Below, one piece after another: positions 46,990 to 59,934 of a stretch of 64,000 bases of DNA (position 1 is its first letter; every line of letters begins with the position of its first letter). Both the position numbers and the translations under genes were made by a program. Source of the stretch: Apophysomyces variabilis (lineage: Eukaryota; Mucoromycota; Mucoromycetes; Mucorales; Mucoraceae); contig MZZL01000134.1 of assembly GCA_002749535.1 (NCBI GenBank), positions 186,001-250,000 of the forward strand. The letters are read 5' to 3'. The notes beneath the pieces are model-generated. The model made no database searches, had not been told where the DNA came from, and saw nothing but the letters and a program-made list of their open reading frames with translations.

Positions 46990-49767
46990 AGTCATATCGC
47001 ATTATGCATTTGATCGATGCCCGCCTATAGGCGTCATCCATTGCGTCGAAGAAAGCGCCGACAATACGCTGACAAGCAAGAACTTTTTTGTGATAGCTAA
47101 AGGAATCTGTCGGAGCCTGCAGTTACGTTACGTTTCGCAGTACCATATGTGTTGCAAAAAAGCCAAAGACATGGATACAATAGCATAAGCAAACAGCAAC
47201 GCTTACACCTCGGCTATTTGGTTAGCACAACAATTACAAAATTCTGGAAAACTGTGAGAATGGAAAGGATATCGCTAACTTTAGCTTCATTGTTTAGATA
47301 TAGACTGAGCACCATGTGTACATGCATTCTGTAAAATTTGACTGAATGGCCTTCCTTTAGAAACTGACGCTAAAGCGCGAAAGTTCTAATCTACAGTTTG
47401 TCAGCCACGTCTTTTTTGAATAGCATATGAAAGATATAGGTCAATCTCTTGGTACACCATACGCTTTCTATTCATTCGTTCTGGAGATTACTGAGTTTGA
47501 CACTTGTCTGATTCACAGAAGAAAAAGAAGTTGAATCAAAGGCTACGATGAAAGGCTTTCTTTTGTTCTAAGTAGCGCACACAGTATCCATGCAATCCTG
47601 AGACGTAGCCTCTTTATATTGTCTAAGGCGGTATGATTACCTTGCTAAGAGGAGGAAAAAACAAAGTCCTTTCTATTTCCCCACAGGAAATGACTGATTC
47701 TGTCATTGAAACATACATAAATCCCATCTTGCAGAAAAGGTCAGCTTTATGTTTGCTATTGCTTCATTTCAACTTCGACTTCATTATCTATTTAGGTTTT
47801 TCCCATCGATCGCCGAGATCTCAGCGAACATAGGATGTTAAAAGATTTTGACAGAGAATCTTCTATCTCCTTCCGATCAAAAAGAATCATAAAACGTAAC
47901 CATAAGATCTAGGTTTCTTAAAGCTGTCGCGACACTGTCGGGATTAGCATGCACTACTAGAGTTTTAGTATTGGCTTGTCTTTTTTACGAGTGCCTTCTT
48001 GAGCAAACGTCAAAAAAGTCCAGTAAAAGTTTCGCGGCCCTTCATCGGCTTTGTCGATAATGCTGCTTAGATCTGTCATAGGAGACTACCGCAGTTGATA
48101 GATTGATTCTTTTGTATACCCAATACTGAACTACATCGATGTCAAGTGGCAAAACCATGATTTCCTGTGTCATGCCAAAGCTGCTTCTGATAACGCGGAC
48201 ATTATGTTTTTAGGCAGGTTATGAGACGGGCAATTAAATCAGCTAGACAAAAACGCGTCCCGTAATGTTCATTGGCCCTAAACCCTTCATGAACGCCATG
48301 GAACATAATAGGGGCGCCGCTTATCCATCCATTTGTTTTAACCTAATTAAAACCGCTCCTCGTTGGCTGTATCTCGGATACAGACAGTGTAGGCATATTG
48401 TTTCAACTTATCTTGCCGATTACTGGAAATTACAGCAGATTGAAATGTTTGCGGTGTCCATTATGTGCAGTATTTTACTAAGGTGGACATAGCGGGGTAT
48501 AGGAACGGTCTTTGTATTATCCGTTCATCTTGTGCAAACTTTATCTACGTTTCTAACATTCCGCTTGTTGGAATGAAATCGAGCCCATCTGCTTTTTCTT
48601 GCTTTGATATAATGTTACGAGGACATTAAAGGCTAAAGATCAAACTCACAGAAACATAGGGTGTGCGCGTATCTCTTTGTTTCTCTCTCTCTGTGTCTTA
48701 TTTAGCATACAGTGGCTAGAAAACGGAGCTTTGGAGAGAATCAGGCTCTACAGAAGTTGCAACTTTTTTCTTCCTATAAAATGGAATTGGGAACAAACGT
48801 GTCGTTTTTTCTCCGAGATGGGGAGCGGAGTGTTAGTATTGTCCTGCTTTCTTTAGTTTCAAACTTTTACAGATACCGTAATCTAACGATGATCCAGGAG
48901 CAGTCAAGGTAGAAGACGTATCAAGGACAATACGTATTCTTTCTGTCTGGTTTCTAATCACTTCCATTCAGTATGTGCAATAAGGTTTAAAGATGTTTAT
49001 GTGTGGGGGGTATGGAGGGGAAATTCAACTCTAACTTACCTGGAATATCTCAGCTGGAATTTTATGCGTCAAGATGACAAAGCCAAATGTTCTCACTAGC
49101 CGTTTCTGGAAAACGAAAACTTGGATCGCGTATCTTCCCCAAACAGAAGGATAGAGGGATCGATATAGTTTTTTGTTGTTCTGTTTGTTGTTATTGATGT
49201 TGTGAAGGAGAAGAACAACCACTTCGAACTCTAAAGGGAACACAGCTTATCCACGTGCGGTGCGTTCTTTTTTTTTTTTTCGGGACAAAGGAAAAATGAG
49301 AACCCTATTTTGCTTTTTTGACACAATTTCGATCTTTGTTTCTTTTTCTCCTATTGGATCATCCTTATTCTCTGTTTTTCTTTTCTCCTGTGTCTTCTGT
49401 CGGAAAGTGACTCATCCTAAGGAAAAAGGCGACTACGAGCCTTTTTTCTTTCTTAGATCAAATAGGAATAGGCCATTCGCTCTCATCCTCATTTTTTCCC
49501 TTAAAAATGAAGGAGAAGGAGACAGAGCGAGTGAGAGTGGATGGGGGGAGGAAGGGAAAGTGAGGACAAATTAGGTTATCAAAGCCGGCTGATCGGGGAA
49601 AAGAAAGAAAAAAAGGGCGTGGATAGCCGATTGAAATTCATATGGGGTAAAGGAACGGCCATCCTTATCAGTGAGTTGAGACAACATCTTCTCTCCCTCC
49701 TTTTCCAAATAATTTACCTTTCTCTTTCCTTCTTCCTTTCTCTCTCTGTTCTCTTCTGTTGGCAACG
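46990..49767. other. Gene-poor stretch before the NADH dehydrogenase gene
   Basis: About 2.8 kb. Open frames are below 120 codons and none has recognisable features. The last 500 bases are T- and C-rich and form the 5' region of the dehydrogenase gene. Nothing else supported. Confidence 0.45.
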
Positions 49768-51816
49768 ATGCAAGCGACACCTCGGCTGTTATTACGTAGG
49801 TTGGATTGAAAAGATAAAGATCGCACAGGAACAAAGAAAACTCAACGACAAGAAAACTTTGATAAAGGCACTTCCACACGTCGTGTGTTAACTCGTCCCG
49901 CCACTTTCTCTGTCGTAAATCGACGCTGGAATAGTAGCAATACAAGCCCTACGCCGACCAAGTCATTCTCCAAATGGCGTTTATTCAAGACAACTGTTAA
50001 GGTAGGCTTAGTTGCGGCCACGTTGTCCGGTGGTTATGGTAAGTTACAATGCCCAGTTGGTTTACTCCATATTGCATTGGCCTTCTCCATGTCTCATTGA
50101 ACTTTGCATCGTGACAAATGAACAGCCATGTGGGAGCATCGTCACCCGCCCGTTCAAGCTGAACTGGATCCCACCAAGAAGACAATTGTTGTTCTTGGAA
50201 GCGGTTGGGCTTCGACTTCCTTCTTAAAAGATATCGACACGGATCATTACAACGTCGTAAGTCTAAAATTGGAAAGAAGACCTTATCTTTGCCTTAAAAA
50301 CTTGCTCATTGACCTTTTTCTGTTTAACTTTTCCTTGGTTAACCATTAAAGATTGTAGTCTCTCCCCGTAATTATTTCCTATTTACGCCCTTATTGCCAA
50401 GTTGTACCGTAGGCACCATTGATGTTCGTTCTTTGGTCCAACCTGTCCGCTTTATCACACGTCACAAGTCAAGAGATGTCAAGGTATATGAGGCTGAATG
50501 TACAGATATTGATCCAACGAACAAGACCATCACGATTGTCGGTAAGTTGTTAGAAGAAAAAAAATTACAAAGAATAAACAAAGGAAAGCCGAGACTGAGC
50601 GTTTGTGTAATTTAGACAATTCGGAAATCAAGGGGGAGAGCGCCACCAGCACCTTGGCCTTTGATTATCTTGTTATTGGAGTGGGAGCAATGAATCAAAC
50701 ATTTGGTATCAAAGGTGTAGAGCAGTATGGATGTTTCCTTAAGGAAGTATGGGATGCTCAGAAGATCCGCGCCAAGTTGATGGACTGTATCGAGACCGCT
50801 GCATTCCCGGGACAGAAGCCGGAGGAAGTGGATCGGTTGCTGCACATGGTAGTGGTGGGTGGCGGTCCAACAGGGGTGGAGTATGCAGCCGAGCTGCATG
50901 ACTTTTTGGTGGACGACCTTACCACGTGGTATCCTGAATTGGCGGGCAAAATCAAGATCACGTTGGTCGAAGCCCTGCCCAACGTCTTGCCTGCTTTCTC
51001 CAAGCAGCTCATTGATTACACCGAATCCACCTTTAAGGAACAGAATATCACCATCCATACCAAGACCATGGTGAAAGAAGTCCGCGAACGGGAGATCCTT
51101 GTCCAGCGCCCTGACGGAACTACCGATACCATTCCCTACGGTCTCCTTGTCTGGGCCACCGGGAACACATCCCGACCGTTGATCCGTAACTTGATGGCCA
51201 AATTCCCCGAGACACAGACCGTGCGACGTGGTCTGGTGGTGGATGACTGGTTGCGTCTGCAAGGTTCCGATGCCATCTTTGCTCTGGGTGATGCCACAGC
51301 AACTAAATATGCACCTACTGCGCAGGTGGCTGCCCAACAGGGCAAGTACCTAGCCCGCGTTTTTTCACAGCTAGCCACCCGTGAACAACTGGAGACAGAG
51401 TTGGAAGAGGCCACCGACGATGACAAAGCCAAGAAACAACGCAAGTTACAAAAGGTCAAGGACATCAAACCTTTCCATTATTCTCATCAAGGCTCTCTAT
51501 GGTAAGACAGGGTTTTTGACAAGAGAGACGATTGTCTTATTCCTTTTTTTTCCCCTTCAGTTACATTGGATCGGATAAGGCTATTGCAGATCTGCCTTTT
51601 GGACCAGGTAATCTCGCTTCCGGTGGCGTTGGTAAGTTTCCGATAATAGAATGAATGAACTACCCATTCCGTTCTAAAAAAAAATCGAACATAGCCACTT
51701 ATGCTTTCTGGCGGTCGGCCTATATCTCCAATCTTTTCTCCACACGCAATCGTACTCTGGTTCTTACTGACTGGCTAAAGAAGACCGTCCTTGGACGTGA
51801 CATTTCCAGAGAATAG
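49768..51816 (+). CDS. Alternative (type II) NADH dehydrogenase, mitochondrial
   Basis: Seven exons: 49768-49795, 49868-50038, 50126-50256, 50352-50541, 50616-51501, 51561-51631 and 51695-51816, total 532 residues. These single-subunit flavoenzymes oxidise NAD(P)H and reduce ubiquinone without pumping protons, on the inner or outer face of the mitochondrial inner membrane (NDE/NDI). The N-terminus, begun in a 28-nt first exon, is Arg/Thr-rich ([13 protein letters not shown]) and ends near a short hydrophobic span ([15 protein letters not shown]). Then come the FAD loop [24 protein letters not shown], the NADH loop [16 protein letters not shown], the ATGN block, and [10 protein letters not shown] with [10 protein letters not shown] Lys/Asp/Glu-rich insert ([14 protein letters not shown]) lies where some family members carry an EF hand; no EF-hand loop is visible. 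The tail [10 protein letters not shown]...[11 protein letters not shown] is the usual membrane anchor. Confidence 0.95.
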
Positions 51817-52402
51817 AGAGACTTCGGAATAGACAACAACTGATAGAAACAAGGACAAGAATGGCTTAGCTTACCTTTATCTTTTCTTGTGCTTCCCAAA
51901 CTCATAATATACAGTACGCCCAACTATTTATTCATTTCTTTCTACACGTACAAACCCCAATCCATCTTTTTCGTTTTCTGCCTTAAACCTACAACAGACG
52001 CTTACCAACTATTCAGCAGATACATTTTAAATGATCACCGTGTTCGTCTCCGCCATATCATTTGAAACTGTTGAAAAGGAGCCAGAGGAGCATGTACACA
52101 ATTGACGCCGACAGAATTGTTTTGTTTCAAGGTGAGGACATACTCAAACAAACAAAATGTGCTGTCAGCGTGTCATCACCTCTCAATTACATCCTGCAAG
52201 CCCATATGAAACAGCTTTCTCAGTCAAAAATCATTTATCCGAATCATCCAGTTGATGTGATAAGAATGGCTCGTGTTAAGGAGGCATTGATACAAACAAT
52301 GACTTTGTCCGATGTACATCTGTTCAACGTTGGTGCTGTTGGCACTTTCTTTCTATAGAAAATTTACAATAGTTTCTTTTTCTTCCGTTTTTGACATTTT
52401 AT
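51817..52402. other. Convergent 3' regions
   Basis: 586 bases between the NADH dehydrogenase gene and PEX19. A 98-codon plus-strand frame at 52062-52358 has no recognisable feature and overlaps nothing; I do not call it a gene. Confidence 0.45.
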
Positions 52403-53611
52403 TCACATGATCGTGCAATTCTCCATGTCCTTTAAATCAGGCATTTCACCAGGTTGACCCAGGTTCATGCCCGGTGCCATTTCTTCGAGTAAAGACGCAG
52501 GGGGTTGACCTAAGTCTTGCATCTTTTGCATGTATGTCAATACCCTACACTTCTTCCGATGTTCCATTTTCTTCCTATTTACCTTTTGCATCAATTCCAT
52601 GATTTCCTTGGTTTGCGTTTCATTATTTTCGTCAAAACCAGGTGCTTCGTATTTAGCTACAATCGACTGACAGAAAGAGTATTGCTTTTCGTACATCTCC
52701 AATTCAGATTTGGATAATTTGGCTCGGTTGGCATCTAGCCAAGCTGGATACTAAAGAAAAAAAGTAGATAGATCAGTCCTGCCGCATAAAATAGAAGACG
52801 CGTCTTTTCTGATTTTACTTTTGAAGCCAGATCTTTCATCGGTTCGTAGAGCATGTCTTTCGACATCAACTGTTGCATCATGCCTTCCAGTACATGTTCA
52901 AACTCGCCATTATCGGCCAAAGATTCCATTTGACGCATCAGTTCAGCCATAAAAGCATCTTCCGAGGTATCCGCCATCGAGGTCTATTATATCATCATTC
53001 GTTAGCGAATGAACCATCCATGCCAATGCCATCCACGCATTTTTTTCTTTTCTTCCTGAAAACTTACATCCACTTCTTTAGAACTTTCTTTTAATTTATC
53101 CATGGTCTGCGCAATTTTATCCTGGAAACTCAAACCACTACTACCACTCGTGCCATTCTTTGGTGGAGCAGACGTACAAGTAGAGGTTGACGAGGTAGAG
53201 GTTTGTTGTTGTTCTTGCTTTTCTTCTTGTTTCAGCGACTCATTTGTGCCAAGTGATTGCCAGACTTGTTCAAACACATTTTTCATTTCGGGATCTTGAC
53301 CCATTAATTCCTCCATGCCAGCTGCCAACTGACGTGCAAATTCCTCGCTGTCCAGCATATCGTCGAGATCCGCAGCATCCGTTGCTTCCGCCTTGGGCGG
53401 AGGGGTATCTTCTTTGTCTTTGGTCGATAGATCATTAAAGTCATCCAGGACATCTGCGAACAAACAGAAATAGCCAAACCACAAAGGACAAAATTGTTCA
53501 TTTGCTTGCTCCTTTTTGTTTTCACGTTTCTGTTTCTTATTCTTTACCGTCTAACAAATCGTCCAAGTCCGAGTCATCGTCTTGTATTTGTGTTGCTTTG
53601 CTTTTCGACAT
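52403..53611 (-). CDS. PEX19: Peroxin-19, peroxisomal membrane protein import receptor
   Basis: Five exons: 53611-53548, 53453-53068, 52983-52819, 52750-52583 and 52522-52403, total 300 residues, the usual size. PEX19 is the cytosolic chaperone that binds peroxisomal membrane proteins and docks on PEX3. The N-terminus is acidic and disordered with DDSDLDDLLDDVLDDF, the PEX3-binding helix region. The middle carries FARQLAAGMEELMG and, after a Ser/Thr/Gln linker, FMAELMRQMESL and VLEGMMQQLMSKDMLYEPMKDL. The C-terminal helical domain (YPAWLDANRAKLSKSELEMYEKQ, IMELMQKMQDLGQPP) follows, and the protein ends in CTIM, a farnesylation CaaX box as in other PEX19 proteins. The ends of all exons fit standard GT-AG sites. 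Confidence 0.96.
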
Positions 53612-53881
53612 TAAGGAAATAACGCAAACAAACGGGGAGAAAAAGAGAAGTGTGGCGTGTACATTTTTTTCCCTTTATTAAACTCTTTTTTTGGGTAGTC
53701 TTTTTTTGCCTCAATGAGAGTTTTTCACATGACAAATCGAAAATGACCCCGCACACGCAAATCGGGAGGAATGAAACAAAAGAAAAAAGAAAGGTGCGCA
53801 CATACACTCATTTCAAATAACTGGTAAAAAGGTACAAAATAAGAAAAAGAGGAACAAAGTCTTTTGGGTTGTTTTTCGGGT

Positions 53882-56800
53882 TTACGAAGCCACTGCAGTT
53901 CCTTCCTTAGGTATGTCTTCCATCATACTACTGCTTCCTCCACTACTGACGGTACTAATCCGCTTGCTATTCGTCAGCACGGTTGCTTTGGAGTTTTCTT
54001 GCGGAGCTCGTGTGGACATATAACCGCCACCTTTGCCACTGAGATCCAATGTCTCAAGTAAACTATGGTAGAGGAATTTATAGGCCCAGACATTGCCACG
54101 CATACGTCGAATGTCAACGATATACAACCCCGGCAAGTTTTTGATCTTGCATAATTCAACACTGAATCGAACTTCTTCTCCTGGGTCCACCACAGGATCA
54201 CCATAGATTGTTGCCGGTGTTTGTTGTTGTTGCTGCTGTTGCTGTGTTTCATCTCCCTCTTGAACAGATCCTGTAGGCGGGGTAGCACTGGCACGACGTA
54301 AAAGCATGCGGAAGGGTGTGCCTGAACTGGCCCGGCGTTTCTTATCGTAATCACTCTCATTATTATTATTGGCTGTCGCTGTGGTAACCGACAGCACGCC
54401 AGCTTGCCGTTTTCGACGAGTGCACTTGAGCTTGTATTCATTGTCTCGTTTGACATCAATTCCCATGGACCGTAAAGCCTGCTTCACCTCGGCTAAGACC
54501 TCTTGCGGTGAACGAGATGTCAGAGCATCTTGATCCACTGCACCATGATGAGTTCGAAGCTTGCTATCGTTGAAATCTACACCATACGATCCCAACGGTT
54601 TGGGTAAAGGTGTTGCACGCGCATGAGCGACAAGTGTATCTCCTTGTGATGATCGATTAGGACTTCCGTATCTGGTACCTATTTTTTTTTTGCCGGTGAG
54701 CTTAAGTACCACATCATTTTCATTCCGAATAAAGAACGTGATAGCACACTTACTTAATGGTTTCTTCTTGAACCAGTCTATAAACTTTTTGCCTGCACTG
54801 CGGTGTTTCTCTTTGTCTGTAGTGCTCATGATGGTTTGTTCTGAAACGGATGGCATGATATGCACAGGGATATTTGGCGTCGTTTCTTCCTGTTCCTTTG
54901 TACTTGTCATACGCGCAGGAAGTGGAAGCGTATCGCGCTGACTCCGTCTAACAAAGGACATAGTCTTTTTAGAATTGCCGTTTCGCTTCGAATCTTCCTG
55001 TCCGATATAGTCTGTCATTGAATTGACAAGTAAACTGAGCGTTTTGCGTCGCGTGCCTCGGATAGGGTGAGACGTTCCCACACTAGGAGTCGGTTGGACA
55101 ACATTGGGGCGGGGTATCTGCTTGCTAGTGCCTGGCACAGGTGCGTTAGGTGTGCTCATGCTCACAGTAGGGTTTGGTCCCTGAGAATTCGGATCGGTAT
55201 CAGGGTGTCCAGGACGATTCTGATGACGCTGCATGCTCGACAAGAACTTGGCTTGCAAAATGGAGCCTGTATGCACTTCAGGCGTCATGGATGCTGGTCG
55301 TCGTTGATGATGGTGATGTGTCATGGCAGCACTTAGCAGTTTGGAGTTACGTGAAGAACTAGGTTTCGAAGTCGAAGAAGTGCCGTTATTTCCAGATAAG
55401 AAATGAAGGATCTTCCCTGTGGAAGATTGCCGTGCCTTTTTGCTTGGAGTAGGTGTTGGTTCTGCTGGTTCTGGTATAGCTGGCAGTGACTTTTCTTCTT
55501 TTCCTGCTTCTTCTTCCTCATCTTTCGGATCCTTCTCAGCGATCGTCGATTGTTGCTCTTCTTTGATACTGTCCATATCTTTATCTTCTTCTGCTGTAGG
55601 AGTATCTTCAGTATTGTCTGCCGGAGCGGGTAACTCAAAGGCGGAGATGTCCCGGCCTTGCGGATCAGAGATTTTGACGGGAAGCTGTTCTGGTGTAGTT
55701 ATCTTATCATGGGTTGGAGAAGGCGATGGCGGGGCGTGTTCGGTAAGTTCTAACGACTCTTCCTTTGGTCGTTCTTCCTGGTCTACTTCCATCGGTTCTT
55801 GTTGTTGCTGTGCCACCTCTTCATCACCTTGTTCTAGGGTATCGTCTGCCGGTTTGGATGTAGGTACAACAGCATCGTCATTTGTTTCTGCAGGCGTTGG
55901 CTCCACGGAAGTGATGGCTTCGGCCACGTTAGACTGGGTATATTCTGCAGCAATGGTATTGCGTCTCGTGGTATCCGCCGATTCGGGTAGCGATCGCTGT
56001 GGGTTTGAAATTGCCATGTGAATAGGTAGGTCAGCTGAATGGAGTGCTTCCATTTCTAGCTCGTTTATCGGCTTCTCAAACAGGGTACGATATGCTTTTA
56101 ACCAGGGGTGATTCATAATGGTTTCCATTGAGCATCGTTTGGCCGGATCTGGAACGAGCATCTTCTGCAACAGATCGCGGGCTTCTTCACTTACATAATC
56201 GGGGAATGCAAGTGGGGTATTAAGAATATACTTATAAAGCAAATTAATATTATCACCGTCCGGGTTGGCGGGATCATCGTCAAACGGCAAATAGCCGCAA
56301 AGCATTGCATAAAGGATTACACCGCATGACCAGATATCGACAGCTGAACCCACGTACATTCCTTCGCTAATAACGAGTTCTGGAGCAGCATAGCAAGGCG
56401 AACCACAAGATGTTGACATCAAATCATCTTTGGCAGATGCAAACTGATTTGCAAATCCAAAATCAGTAATGATGATACTTCGGTTCCGGTCTAACAACAA
56501 ATTTTCCTAAAATAAAGATGATCTCCAAATGAGTCTATCGCCTTTGCGCGTTCTAAATGCACTTACCAATTTCAAGTCTCTGTGTACGATATGTTTTTGA
56601 TGCATATAATGGACACCGCTTATAAGTTGGGCAAATAGACGACTGGCATCTTTTTCCTTCAGATATCGATGGGCCAGGATATATTCAAACAATTCGCCAC
56701 CTAATATTATGCACATTTGCAGATCACTTTTCATCAGGGTGATGTGTTTCAGATCGACGGAGCTTCTTGTGTGTACCTGATGCGCATTGCAAGATAATGC

Positions 56801-57588
56801 CAATATATTTTTCGGTTTCAATCACGTCGTACAGCGTGACAATATAAGGGTGACGAACGATCTACCATGAGTAAGCAAGCAAGATGTCAATGGAAAATAC
56901 GAAAAAGTAGCGGAATCAGTGTTTGACTTACCCTTAGTACAGAAATTTCTCTCTCAATTTTGGTCATACGAGAAGATGAGTCGATATTGTCTTTTTTGAT
57001 CAGTTTGATGGCGACCTAAACAGAAAAATAGCATCTGTTAAAGTTTTTCTTTTTTTCTTGTTTTTCTTTTTCACACTCGTTTACTTCATGGCCTGTTTGG
57101 ACTTGGATGCCTAGTTTAACTTTCCCAAACTCTCCTTCACCTAAGGTCTGGAGTAGTAAGTAAGGTCCAAACATGGTTGGCTTTCTTCCGGGTGGTGGGT
57201 GGTAGTGGTATAGCTGGTAGTAATACTGCCACCAGGGTTGGTCACGTCTTCGTTGCTGTTGCTGCTGTTCTTCCAAACGTTGTTGATGACGTTGAACTGT
57301 TCTTTGTAGCTCACTAGGCATGGCAGTGACTGAATAAGCCCGTTGTTGATGGGCTTGTCTGGGATAAGGCAGATCAGGCGATTGAGGTGCATAAAGTGGA
57401 TTAACATGGTCAGTCGAAGGGAGACTCGGAGTCTGAGTTGGAGGAGAGTGAGTGGCGGTATTTGAAGGAACGACAGATGCCATGATGGGGAGATCGCCAC
57501 CGGGTATGTTAAGTGAAGGAGGCGTATCAGCAGAAGAAGAAGAAGAAGAAGAGGATTCTGCTGCAAGCGGGTGTATAGACAAAGTCAT
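53882..57588 (-). CDS. KA1-domain CAMK-family Ser/Thr kinase, Kin4-like
   Basis: Six exons: 57588-57085, 57015-56932, 56861-56777, 56700-56567, 56506-54754 and 54678-53882, total 1118 residues. The N-terminal 135 residues are Ser/Pro/Gln-rich with poly-Ser and poly-Gln. The kinase domain spans about 138-403: [11 protein letters not shown] glycine loop, [30 protein letters not shown] catalytic loop, DFGFANQF magnesium loop, [11 protein letters not shown], and [21 protein letters not shown] long disordered Glu/Ser/Pro/Thr region follows, and a C-terminal KA1-like domain about 1016-1065 ([34 protein letters not shown]). DFGFAN plus this KA1 form suits the fungal Kin4/Frk1/Ppk9 branch, kinases tied to spindle position and stress, but KIN1/SNF1 relatives are possible. 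The intron 54753-54679 is 75 nt and in frame. Confidence 0.9.
54216..54246 (-). repeat. CAA/CAG run (polyglutamine) in the kinase gene
   Basis: Glutamine trinucleotide repeat just before the KA1-like domain. Confidence 0.8.
54679..54753 (-). other. In-frame 75-nt intron of the kinase gene, possible retained intron
   Basis: Donor GTAAGT and acceptor AAATAG are good, and the insert has no stop and is a multiple of three. Spliced mRNA joins KKPLS to TRYGSPN; retained mRNA would add 25 residues. Confidence 0.6.
57533..57556 (-). repeat. Serine trinucleotide run at the kinase N-terminus
   Basis: TCT/TCC repeats encoding a run of eight serines. Confidence 0.75.
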
Positions 57589-59934
57589 GCTTTTTTTTTT
57601 GGCCGCTTAAAAAATGACGAAACCAAAAAAAAAAATCTTAGGGGTTGGGGGCGTGTTACGAAGCCCTAAAAAATGAATGTCAATAACAAAACAAAGCGTC
57701 TCTATAAAGAAAAAGAGAGTAAGATCTGCTATGCTTTATAAGAGAAAGAAGAAATATTATTGAAAAATGAGGAAAAGGATATAGAAAAAAAAAAGGTTAT
57801 CGCTTACTTCTGTAGTGATTTTTTTTTCAACAACAGCGTAACACCAAATATACGAACATTCGTACAAGGTTGCGTCCGATTGTTTTCGTCCTTGTTTATT
57901 GTGATTCACAAGGGACTCTTTCATCATGTAAATACAATCACAACAGGACGCAACGAACACATTGCAGTTAATATGAAAAGAATAGGAGCCAAAGAGTGCG
58001 TTCATGGTTTCTTATTTGCAGACGCCCTTGGTAGGTTCGGGTGGCGACAATTTCTGTCCCTGTGGATGAAATCTTCTTTAACTCCCGACATGAATTTTTG
58101 TCCCGCCAAGTTCAAGAAAAGCTAACCCAAACCATTTGCGGAGAAAACGCTCATGCCCAAATTTGGTTTTGCTTGCAGCGAATACCAAAACCTTGCTTTT
58201 TCTCCAAAAAGAATACTTAGCCATGTTACGATGCATCATCAATATGCCTGAAAACCTACAGTATCCTTGAATATAATAAATTGGCTATTATGTGTAAAAT
58301 GGACACGGAAAAGGGGAAATTCAGATCTGCAAAATAATCGTACCATGAAGTGTGCTTTTTCTTTTTCGCCTCGGTTACTGTTGCATGCCGTCTTTCTCTC
58401 GATGCCTTGGTCATGGGTGCATTAAGAAGCGTATACAGATGTGAATGTGCTCCTTCTACAAGTATATATCACCTGTTTGGGCATAGAAATACTCACGTTT
58501 CGGTCACATCTTTTACGTAAATGGTTCATCCTTGCGTGCTACTGCCATTAAACGTTCCAGATAATTCTTTAATCACATGAAGTTATGGGCATTGCATATC
58601 TTCCTTTTTTTTAATGCAGTAAAATAAGGCTATGCAATATTTGCTTTGGGAATGCTTTAAAGGTAAGATCAACCTTGGAGAGAGATCTGCATTGAATGGC
58701 AATATTTACAGGCAACCACGTGTATGAATCGAAAGAGACCGGGCTCCTGCAAAAAAGAAAAAAAACAAAGAGTTTTATATATGCATAATTAAACCAATTA
58801 ACCGTGCAAAACTGCTGTTTGTTGATGATCCAGTGATACCTCACGATGAAGTTGCAGTATTTCTGGACTGTTAGAGCCTGGTCAGCTCAGACACAAAAAA
58901 AGTAAATTGGAAACACAGCACGTTTCACACTGGGTATAACGTAAATGTAGTTAATTTCATCTTAGCGAGCTTTCCTCCGAAAGTGGAGATGAACATGGTT
59001 TGTACAAAGATTATCTCGTAAAAGGACATTGAGCAGTTATTTTAAGATGGTGAGCCATCAAGAGATTATAGGGAAGAAATAGATGAGATACCGTTTTTAG
59101 CGCTTTTCAATCCTTGTTGCCTCTATTTATTTTTCCCAAGCACAAAGAAAAAAAAATTCAAACTTTTTACATCTATGAGCCGCAGCCGCTCCTCTAACGT
59201 ACTAAATGGTAAATAGATTTTGCTAGACTAAAAAATCTATCTGTCTGTAATTTAGTTAACCAAGATTTTCGGCACTACATCTTATATATCTATAGGGAAA
59301 CACTATAAAAAGCTCGATGACCTACCACATATTAAGCTACAAGCAAGTAAGAATTTTTGCTAACTTGAGAGAAGTAAGGAGAAAACTCCTTCATATCCAC
59401 AAACGCTACGTATCCAAGTTTTTAGTACCAAAGCTTCTCATTCGGACGGACATTCCTATACGTGAAATTACTGACACTAGCCCGTGGGTCCTGGGCAATT
59501 TTTCGCGTCGGTATTTTCTACATGTTTGATACTCTAAAGCTAAAATTGAGGATCGCTTTCGAAGTATACTGCAACTGCCAATCTCCGAAAAGGGTCCTCT
59601 CCTGTTTGAAGCTATTGCTGTTCAATAAAGTTACATGTACAGTTTCCTGCGTTTGCTTTCTTATCAACAGAACAGCAACAGAACGCGTAAATCTCCTGCC
59701 AGCAATACTTGTGGAAAACAAGCCACTTTAGATTGCCATTTTGATTGAAAAGAGTCAAAGAAATCAAATATTATCTGTAGAATAGGTGTATTATTGTGAA
59801 TACTAGTAGTTCTTAAGTTTTACAGTGAATTTGCCTTTGCTTTCCCTTAAAAACTAAATGCGAGAAGCGTACTAAAGAGCCCATAGCACAACAGAGAATG
59901 ATGTTACATTAGTAGATGCAGCATTTAGAATTAG
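57589..59934. other. Gene-poor stretch after the kinase gene
   Basis: About 2.35 kb: promoter of the kinase gene, then AT-rich sequence with open frames under 125 codons. Nothing recognisable. Confidence 0.45.

Noticed and set aside
50612..51337. 241-codon minus frame inside the NADH dehydrogenase gene
   Set aside because: Antisense shadow of exon 5, which carries clear dinucleotide-binding motifs.
52062..52358. 98-codon open frame between NADH dehydrogenase and PEX19
   Set aside because: No domain, no signal, no TATA or splice partner; it lies in convergent 3' regions.
55419..56021. 200-codon plus-strand Ser/Gly-rich frame
   Set aside because: Antisense of the disordered Glu/Thr/Pro-rich linker of the kinase.
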